DNA of 64,000 nt, from the NCBI GenBank assembly GCA_006503535.1, contig QYRS01000013.1:1364001-1428000 (forward strand), in the 5' to 3' direction. The stretch is from Arthrinium phaeospermum. Lineage: Eukaryota > Ascomycota > Sordariomycetes > Amphisphaeriales > Apiosporaceae. Positions 56,620 through 64,000 of the stretch are shown in pieces. A program made the position numbers and the translations under genes. Below the pieces are notes generated by a model. That model did no database searches, was not told the DNA's origin, and saw only the letters and a list, made by a program, of their open reading frames with translations. Each line of letters starts with the position of its first letter. Position 1 is the first letter of the stretch.

Positions 56620-57441
56620 TCAATCAATAGAACTGTCCGCCTAGTCAGACTTGTCAGTCAACCAACGACTAGTTATGTATTTAACATTGTGTAGGTAGGT
56701 ATGTAGGTTGGGGTTGCCAATGCTCGATCTAAAAAGCGACTCCCTTTATCCCGCCTGCCGCCTGTTCTAGCTCTAGTCCCTCTGCAAAACCCCACTGAAA
56801 GCGCGCGCCCACGCCCACTGCCCACACTGCACGCTTCCAGTAAGCACATACTGTAAGGCAATCAGCCCAAATCGCCCCCCGTACCGTGTCAACTTTAGGA
56901 CTGCTGTAGGGATCCAGTTTCTGGAGGAGACGCCTGCCCGTGCAGAGTCCAGTCCGCTGAGTCCAGTCCAGCCCGGCGATTTGCCCATCTCGACCACTCA
57001 ATCAATCCGATTAATCAACCAGTCAACCACCCCGCCATTTTTCCATCTGAGTTATCCCAACTCTGCCGCCTCGCCTTGCCTCGCCTTTGCGCTCGCCCTT
57101 GCCTTGCCTTGCCTTCTTCTCCGTGTCTTGTCCTCCTGGGTTGGGTTGGGTTGCCTGGCATACAAACTCCTCAACACGGTGCCACTTTGCCGGGAAAAAA
57201 CCAGCAAAAAAGCCTGACCACGTTCTTATCCTGTTGTCTTTGCCTGTTACGTGATGGTTGCGCATTGGGATATCTGATACCAAAAACTCTATCCTCTCTG
57301 CCCTCTTCCCTCTTCCCGCTTCCCGCTCCAGCTCCAGCTCCAGCCTCCCTTCCTCCGCCTGTCGCCCAGGCATAAAATAAAATAAAAACAGTTCTTTCCA
57401 GCAACCCATATATAAGTCGCCGGCGCTGCCCAACGCTGCCC
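56620..57441. other. Promoter and leader region of the CK2 beta gene
   Basis: Pyrimidine-rich, with CCTTG/CCTCG runs at about 57061-57118, as often seen before strongly expressed fungal genes. A GTAGGTA-type run is at 56691-56709. No gene is supported. Confidence 0.55.
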
Positions 57442-58381
57442 ATGATGGACGAGTTTGCATCCGAGTCCGACAGTGACTACACCAGCTATTGGCGCGACTG
57501 GGTACGTTGGCCCTGTGCCTGCCCTGCCCCTCCACCCGACTACGCGAAACCCCAATGCTAATGGCCCTCTGCAGTTCATCTCCTCGCGCGGCAACGAATA
57601 CTTCTGCGAGATCGACGAGGACTATCTGACGGACCGCTTCAACCTGACGGGCCTCAACACCGAGGTCCAGTACTATCAATATGCTCTAGACTTAATCACC
57701 GACGTCTTCGACCTCGACTGCGACGATGACATGCGAGAGACCATTGAGAAGTCGGCTCGCCACCTGTACGGCCTCATCCACGCACGTTATGTTGTTACGA
57801 CTAGAGGTCTAGCCAAGATGGTATGCCACCAGCGACTCCCTCCCCATCCCCCATTCTCGTCGTCCTGATCCCAAGCTCGGCGGCATTGGTGCTAATATAC
57901 GCTCGCCTCCCTCTAGCTCGATAAGTACAAGAAGGCCGACTTTGGCAAGTGTCCTCGCGTCTTCTGCCACTCCCACCCCTTATTACCCATGGGCCAGACC
58001 GATGTGCCCAACCAGAAACCCGTCAAGCTCTACTGCGTGCGCTGCGAGGATGTCTACAACCCCAAGTCCTCGCGCCACGCCGCCATTGACGGCGCCTACT
58101 TTGGCACCTCCTTCCACAACATCATGTTCCAGGTCTACCCGGCCCTGGTCCCGCCCAAGAGCTCCGAGCGCTACATACCCCGCGTCTACGGCTTCCGCGT
58201 CCACTCGTCAGCCGCCCTGATCCGCTGGCAGAACATCCAACGGACCGACATGCTCCGGCGGTTACGGAAGCTCGAGGTCGAGAGCGGATTCAAAGGCGAC
58301 CAGGGCGACGAAGACCTCGACGACGAGGACGAAGAGGAGGACGACATCGATGTCGAGGGCGACACCAACGTCGTCGGTTAG
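57442..58381 (+). CDS. CKB1: Casein kinase 2 regulatory (beta) subunit
   Basis: Three exons (57442..57501, 57575..57820, 57917..58381) give 256 residues; introns are 73 and 96 bp, both phase 0. CK2 beta forms the dimeric core of the CK2 holoenzyme and directs substrate choice. The family start WRDWFISSRGNEYFCEIDED is split by intron 1. The acidic loop FDLDCDDD lies at about 64-71. The zinc-binding cysteines are 114, 119, 142 and 145 (CPRVFC and CVRC), followed by PVKLYC, DGAYFGTSFHNIMF, and PRVYGFRVH. The C-terminus has a long Asp/Glu tail (DLDDEDEEEDDIDVE). A second ATG directly follows the first (57445); either could be used. In Neurospora CK2 beta acts in the circadian clock; here only the general role is supported. 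Confidence 0.97.
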
Positions 58382-59756
58382 GATCACGCTCGGCGTAGGA
58401 GGAAGAGAAACCGCGACGACGCTGGATCAGCCTTGAGGGGAGATGACGAGGAAACTGGACTTCCGTGAGACCCGATGCCTCTCTTTTCTCCGACTGGCCG
58501 TTGCGTTTCAAAGGGGGCGGTCGGAGGCGGCGAGCAACAGGCTGCTCCGCCTACGGCTTTTGCACATCCCGGCGTTTCCAGAGAAAGGTTGGCTTGTTTC
58601 TGCGATGGCGTTTATTTTGAGTGATTCCCCAAGTCTCACGCTGTGCTCCGGTGAGCATCTCATAGGAGCTAATGGTATTATGAAACTTTCTAGAATGGGT
58701 TCGTCCGTAGCGAAAAACAGGAGAGGAGGCGCGCGTGTGTGTGTGAACTCTTGAAGATGCTCGATCTGGCCAGCTTTGGCGGCAAGAGCAAAGCTCAGCG
58801 CCACGTTGTTAGGCGTGGACGTGGACAGGCGGACGGACGGACGGACGGACTCATATCGATCGCTCTATGCTAAGTCTTGTTACCCCTTGAAATAAAGAAA
58901 GACGTGAAACTATTCTATGGGTTGTGCTCCTTTTTTAACCCCAAATCCGACGGTCGTAGATTGCGGGAGAGGCGGTTGTCACTTATATATATATAGACAT
59001 ATATGCACGTACCCATGCCCCTATAATGGATAGGATACGTGCATGTTTCGAACCGACCGATATCAACCAAGTCTGGAGTCGGAATATGACCACCCAATGG
59101 GGTGGGTTCCGGCCACCGCATACTTGTCGGTTTATGTAAGCATGTTCAACCCAGAGACCCAGAAATTGAGGGTGGCCGGCAGCTGTAACAGGAGGCTTTG
59201 CAAAGGGCATCTATGTGAGATCGTGCTCGTATATGGATGCCTCTCTCTCTCTTTTCCTGCTCAAAACGTCATGGTAAGTAAGTAGACACCTTGCGTTAAT
59301 AAACTTTACTTGATACTGAGGGCTGGAGGGTCACTTTGTTCAAAATCCCAAAGTCGCACGATTTACTATGTTTTTGTCCTGTTAAAAGTAGTAGCATTGC
59401 CCTCTAGGTATTCGTATCTAGTAACTTCTACAATCGTACCCTGTCATCCGACATCATGCCGCTTGTGGCCAAAGCTGCTTCCGTCGACAGGCAGGTATGC
59501 AAGAAGAGGAATAATCACTCTGCACTGGCGAGGCAGCGCACCTGAAGAGAAGATCCAACGCTTACAGGCATCCATGCCCCTCCCTTAGCCTACGCACTTT
59601 TTGCGAATCCCTCACTGGTCAAGATCCAAGAGCAAAGACGCCACCCATGCCTATAGCAAAAAGAAACCCCTCTGTAACGCCATTGCATACACTTCGTGTT
59701 TTCCCAGACTCATAAAAATCTGCCCATGCATTCAACGCCGGTCCCAGAAAAGGGTC
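58382..59756. other. Convergent intergenic stretch
   Basis: It contains the 3' ends of the CK2 beta (+) and PAP2 (-) genes. A GGAC microsatellite (58829-58850) and a short TA run near 58985 are visible. No gene is supported. Confidence 0.55.
58829..58850. repeat. GGAC microsatellite
   Basis: About five GGAC units in the CK2 beta / PAP2 convergent intergenic region. Confidence 0.85.
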
Positions 59757-61300
59757 TTAAAAGGCCTGGCCTTGTAACGATGGATGATCTCCGTCTCTAT
59801 GCCCGCCGAGAGCCGAGCTGCTTCCGACACGATCGTTCTGCACGTCGTACTCGGGCTTTCTGTTGCGCACGCCCATTTCGATGTCGGTGGGCGCGTGGCC
59901 GAAGCCTTCGTCCTCATCCCCCGCCTTGTTCAAGTCCTTCTTTTCGGTGGCATAGCTGTAGGAGCCGATACCGGCCCAGAACGCCTTGTCGTGGCTACGA
60001 GGCGCCCAAGCCCAACCGGCTCCGCGGGCGATGGGGAGATGGTAGTATCGGAACGCGAACCAGGCCGTGATAGTGCCGATGATGAAACCAAAGAGGATAT
60101 CGAAGCCGTGGTGGCGGAAATCAAACCAGCGGGAGCTGGCAATGAAGATGGCCAGGAAAAACGGAACAAGGGTGATGGCCAGCAGGTAGATAGGCGGTGC
60201 CGCGGCCTGGCGGCGAACCGCAGAGACGGCTTTAGTATGAGTAGCAAGCTGCTTGGCCGTGACTGGATCGTTCGGGTTACCAAGCTCCTCGTTCGCATTC
60301 GAACCGGTGAGGCGCATGGCCTCGTCGGCATTGCCACGGTTGTTGGCGAGGCGGGACGGAAATGACGACACGGCGGTGGCGGTGGCCTCATCAGGATAGC
60401 CCCCTGACGCCAGGAAGGGGATCGTAACCGAGAACTTGCTTGCCAGGAAGAAGGAAGTGTAAATGAGACCAGCCGCGGCCGAGCTTGAATGTCCCGAGGG
60501 ATAGCTTCGGAAGCCATCTTCAAGAAGCTTCACATCAGGGTTCTTGCAAATGTTGGCGGACACGAGCTGTCCAGCGCTCTGCCGGCCGGCTACACCACCT
60601 ATCAAATAATCCGCGAGGTTCTCAAGGTCTGGCTTGCACCGGCTCAATAGATCTGGTCGAGGCTTCCCAAAGAGGTTCTTCATGCCACTGGTGATGAACC
60701 AGGCGCCGGTTAGTGACAGCGCCAGGCCGAGCCATCCCGTATGAAGCTCCCACAGCTTGCGCTTCCAGATGAGAGATTTGGGTGTCCCCTTGGGGACGGT
60801 ATTGCCCGGAACAAAGACCAGGGCTACGAAAAGAATGATAACAATGGGAATAACGGCATTGCAGATCAAGAGAAGCTTCGAGTCAACCGTCTCTTTCACG
60901 GTGAAGGGAAATCTACATCTGCAGTCAGCACTCAGTCCGGGCCGGCGGCGGGTCAAGCGAAGTAGCGAGGAAACGGCAGAAGACGGGAAGAGGGGACAAG
61001 GCTAGATAGGTAGACTGACGATATATTGGGGTCGTCCAAGCTGAAGGGCCTCCTATTCGGCGTGATGTTGCCCAAGACGAAGCCAACAGCGTCAGCGGCG
61101 ATTAAGACGATCCAGTCCGTCGCATAAGAGGCGATCAGGACCCAGGTGACGTGGTGCTTCTTGCGGCCAGTCGTGTTCATCCGGGCAGTAGGGCCGCTCA
61201 AGTCAGACATCTTGCGGTAGGCTTGATAGGTTGGAAAGGTCAGAAAAGACTGTGGCCTTGTTTTGGGTGGTGTTTGAGGGTAAGAGTAGTCCTCTTGCAT
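59757..61300 (-). CDS. PAP2 lipid phosphate phosphatase (Dpp1/Lpp1 type)
   Basis: Two exons (61300..61020, 60912..59757) give 478 residues. The intron (107 bp) uses a GTCAGT donor, the less common form, and closes in phase 2 to give SFPFTVKE, matching the family. The enzyme removes phosphate from phosphatidic acid, lysophosphatidic acid and diacylglycerol pyrophosphate in membranes. The three PAP2 motifs are complete: KNLFGKPRP (KX6RP), YPSGHSS (PSGH) and SRWFDFRHHGFD (SRX5H). About six hydrophobic helices flank them. An insert of about 70 residues separates motifs 2 and 3. The C-terminal tail is charged and probably cytosolic. ATG 61210 (MSDLSGP) is an alternative start that keeps all motifs. 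Confidence 0.93.
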
Positions 61301-64000
61301 TCTCTACGGCTGGCAGGAATGGACGGTCTAGAACTTTGGCCACCTGACAGCACCCAAAGAAAGACAGCCCCAGGAAACGGCAATCAAACTGTAAGTCGAG
61401 AAAGTCAAAGGGCCCGTTCGACCAAGGCGTGACGTGACGTTTTGACACACGAGCACGAACGAGGGCAGGGGGAGCCGACGGGGTGCAATTATAGCAGAGG
61501 AAGCGACTAGTAGTTCCCGAGTTGGTCGCTCCAGGTCTTAGCCTTAGCGTTCCGTAAAAGAATCGAAGACAGGAAAGAGAAATCGCAAAGCAGTTAGAGA
61601 GCACTGCTGGTGCTGGGGGTACATGTATGTAGTTTAGGTAGGTCCAAGGTTCGTTCGATGGTGGTCGTTGGCCTCCCGATTCCCTCGACCGGGGCAAAAA
61701 CAGACGCCTAAGCGGAGCCCGAGTAGCCCGCCCTTTGCTTGCTGGTGGGAGCGTGGGAGCGTGGGAGCCCTGGCACCTGGCTTGGCTCTTGCTTGGCGGT
61801 ATAAGCCCGCTTGCGCAATTTCTCTGGGCGGTGCAGGCGCAGGAGAGCTGACAGGCAGAGGGATCACCAGCTAAAAGAAAATGACGGGCAAGGAAGCTCT
61901 GCTCTCAAGAAGACTTTTAAGGTTTGCTCATGACAAGTGTGCAGGAAAAGGTAAAGAAGGTACGGAGTAGGCAGAAAAGGGAGGGCGGCAATTGGGCAAC
62001 AGGAGGGACCCCAGGCCCCCTCGCTGAGACGCTGAGACTGATACAGTTAAGGGTCTCGTGCCAGCCAGTTGCGGGCGTGGATCAGCCCCCTAATGAGCCC
62101 TTGGCACACGTCCAAGGATACGCTACAAGCGCCGTCAAAGGCTCAGCCACTATGGCGGTTACGTGTACAGTAGACCTAAACACCACCACGCAAAATAGTG
62201 CAACGAAAAGATGCGCAATCAGACTCGCATGCAAGCATCTAGTAGTATGTGGTACAATACAAGGCCATGCAGTCAATAATGGATGAATAAGAACAACTGC
62301 GTATCCCATCACATCAGAGCGACGATCTGGGCAGCCTGGGCAAATGGGCGCGCGCGCTTTCCCCGTCAATGTGATGAGCTTTGAGCTGTCAATCAAATAG
62401 GTAGGTAGGTACATGTAGGTACCCGTAAAATGGGTAGGCAGAGATCCGCGTTGCCGACCTCCTTCGGCAGACGTGCCGCGCACTTTCTGACTTACAGCAC
62501 CCGAGTTCCGGTCAAAGCGACATTGTCTCCTCTGTTGCAGTGAACATGTCAGTGCCAGTGCCAGTACTCCGTACATCATGTGAGTAGGTAGGTTACAGAG
62601 TGTTGCCGGTTTCTGAGACCTTTTCAGGCTTTTCACAGTGTCTTTTTCTGCTTGGAGGTGCCACCAGCAGGGCGGAGCAATTTTCATGCCCCCAAATTGA
62701 CCCAAAAGGTCCCAAAGGAACAAGCCGTCGGTCAGACTCGAGGGAAACCCGAATTGTCCGCGCAGAAAGAACGGAAGGGTCACATTGAACGAGGTGAAAG
62801 AAGGTGGCAAGGCGGCCCAGGTTGCACTTTCACCGTCTTGATGCATGCTTAAATATAAATCAGATGCAAGTATACTTACTGTAAGGTAGGACCGGCTGGG
62901 GGCTGAAGAGGCAAAGGGGTTTGTTTCTATATTAGGTAGATGCTGAGCCGAGCCGGGGCTGATTCGTGCTTTCGAGCTGATTTCATTAATCTTCAAGATG
63001 GCGCGGTTAGGTGGCCATTTGCCGGCTGCTTGGCGCGGTCCAGCTGCAAAGCAAAAGGGTGCTTCTTTTGGGGGGGGGGGCGTTGTTTCAGATTGGAATA
63101 CCCACCGTTCGCCGATTCATATTATTAGCCATCGCATCATCACAGCAGAGTGTTCTGAAGTCTGAAGGCTGAAGAATCGCGATGCTCCCCCGGATCCTGA
63201 CCTCTAATCCTGCTTAGGTACTAGACGAGCTGATCAACCAAACATGGCAGATGAAGCCGGCCTGGCAGGGGTCAAGTGAGTGAGTGGATTACTGTGCCCT
63301 CTTCCCCAGACGATCAGTCTCTTTTGCTCCGCGATCGCTGCACCGTTTCTGTGGTCGCCGTCTCAGGTGGGATTTCTTCCAAACACTCGCCCGCCCGGAG
63401 AGTCTAGGCCTAAGTATCCAACAGCTGCCGAGGGTCCGTTCCTCTAGGGGATCGCCCCCCGGCCAGATGTTAGTTGATAAGGCATGGAGGGGTGCGGGTC
63501 TCTTGAATTCTCCGGCCGCGCTACCATCATTTTGAATCTGTGAAGATGTCGATGTCGAGAAGCGCTTCCGGTCCGCATCGGGCTCGTCCCATTCTGCTTG
63601 CTCAAGAGCTCAATATGTACAGTAGATAATTTTAGTGGACCAGACCAGCGGCCGGGACCGTCACTACAAGTAGTGTCGCTCAGCAGCGACCGTCGTTTCG
63701 CTGTATTAGTAGAGGCCAAACCTTCCGCGGAATGGAGATTCTCGTTCTTGATATCAGGCTATGCAGGTACCCGATGGACTATTCCCCCCCATTCCCGGGC
63801 TAAACCATTCTCCGTGCTGGATATTGATTATGAGTAACGGACGTCTTTACACAGTCTGCAATTCTGAGCTCAGATTGCACCCCTCTAATCTCCTAGCTTA
63901 TTCCCATGTACGTGTGTCGATCGTAACTGCAAGCCAGCATGGGCTTTTCGGTTGATACGAGGATAGGCCGCAGGCTTGGCGATGTAAAAATAAAAGCAGC
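61301..64000. other. Gene-free right end of the window
   Basis: GTAGGTA-type runs lie at about 61626-61645, 62399-62422 and 62582-62593, and a G-tract lies near 63069. A minus-strand frame of up to 304 codons (62082-62996) begins at TTG and has no domain, so I do not call it. The stretch includes the promoter of the PAP2 gene. Confidence 0.5.

Noticed and set aside
62082..62996. Minus-strand 304-codon open frame
   Set aside because: It starts at TTG, passes through GTAGGTA repeats, has no recognisable domain, and the first ATG lies about 50 codons in. It may be a chance frame; transcript data would decide.

Overview
The window is nuclear DNA of a filamentous ascomycete (Pezizomycotina, most likely a Sordariomycete). 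The evidence is short introns (about 50-150 bp) with GTAAGT-type donors and CTAAC-type branch points, fungal-only families (Zn2Cys6 regulator, DUF3824, class II PDE1), and a 7-kb AT-rich block with the footprint of repeat-induced point mutation (RIP). The species cannot be named from the sequence. I support 16 protein genes, mostly conserved housekeeping genes, separated by unusually long non-coding gaps. No tRNA, rRNA or CRISPR was found.

Layout. 1-5.8 kb: the 3' part of a basic, repeat-containing protein (+), then a PDE1-type cAMP phosphodiesterase (+) whose first intron is about 1.06 kb. 6.2-15 kb: flavin-reductase-like protein (-), type-B carboxylesterase (-), long-form tRNase Z (+) and a secreted-looking beta-propeller lactonase (-). 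16.3-22 kb: a large fungal protein of unknown function (-) and a LAMMER-family kinase rebuilt from five exons (-). 22-27.7 kb: a 5.7-kb gap without a supportable gene. 27.7-33.6 kb: mitochondrial sideroflexin (-) and a DUF3824 glycine-zipper protein (-). 35.9-38.1 kb: a His/Gln-rich protein spliced in frame to a complete omega-like glutathione S-transferase domain (-). 39.5-42.5 kb: Zn2Cys6 transcription factor with seven exons (-). 42.94-49.95 kb: RIP-degraded element bounded by about 42-bp imperfect terminal inverted repeats and a TA on each side. 51.1-61.3 kb: THO complex subunit 3 (-), RIC1 (+), casein kinase 2 beta (+) and a PAP2 lipid phosphatase (-). 61.3-64 kb: no supportable gene.

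The genes do not form one pathway. Several are regulatory or RNA/trafficking genes: PDE1, the LAMMER kinase, CK2 beta, tRNase Z, THO3 and RIC1. The most interesting items are the TIR-bounded RIP-degraded element; the His/Gln-rich-GST fusion, whose architecture recalls yeast Ure2; the giant first intron of the cAMP phosphodiesterase with a perfect CRE palindrome inside it; a gene whose stop codon lies within a good splice donor; and a hexanucleotide repeat that could encode a Leu-Ser signal-like N-terminus of the esterase.

All exon joins were derived by hand from splice signals, reading-frame phase and family continuity, with no transcript data.
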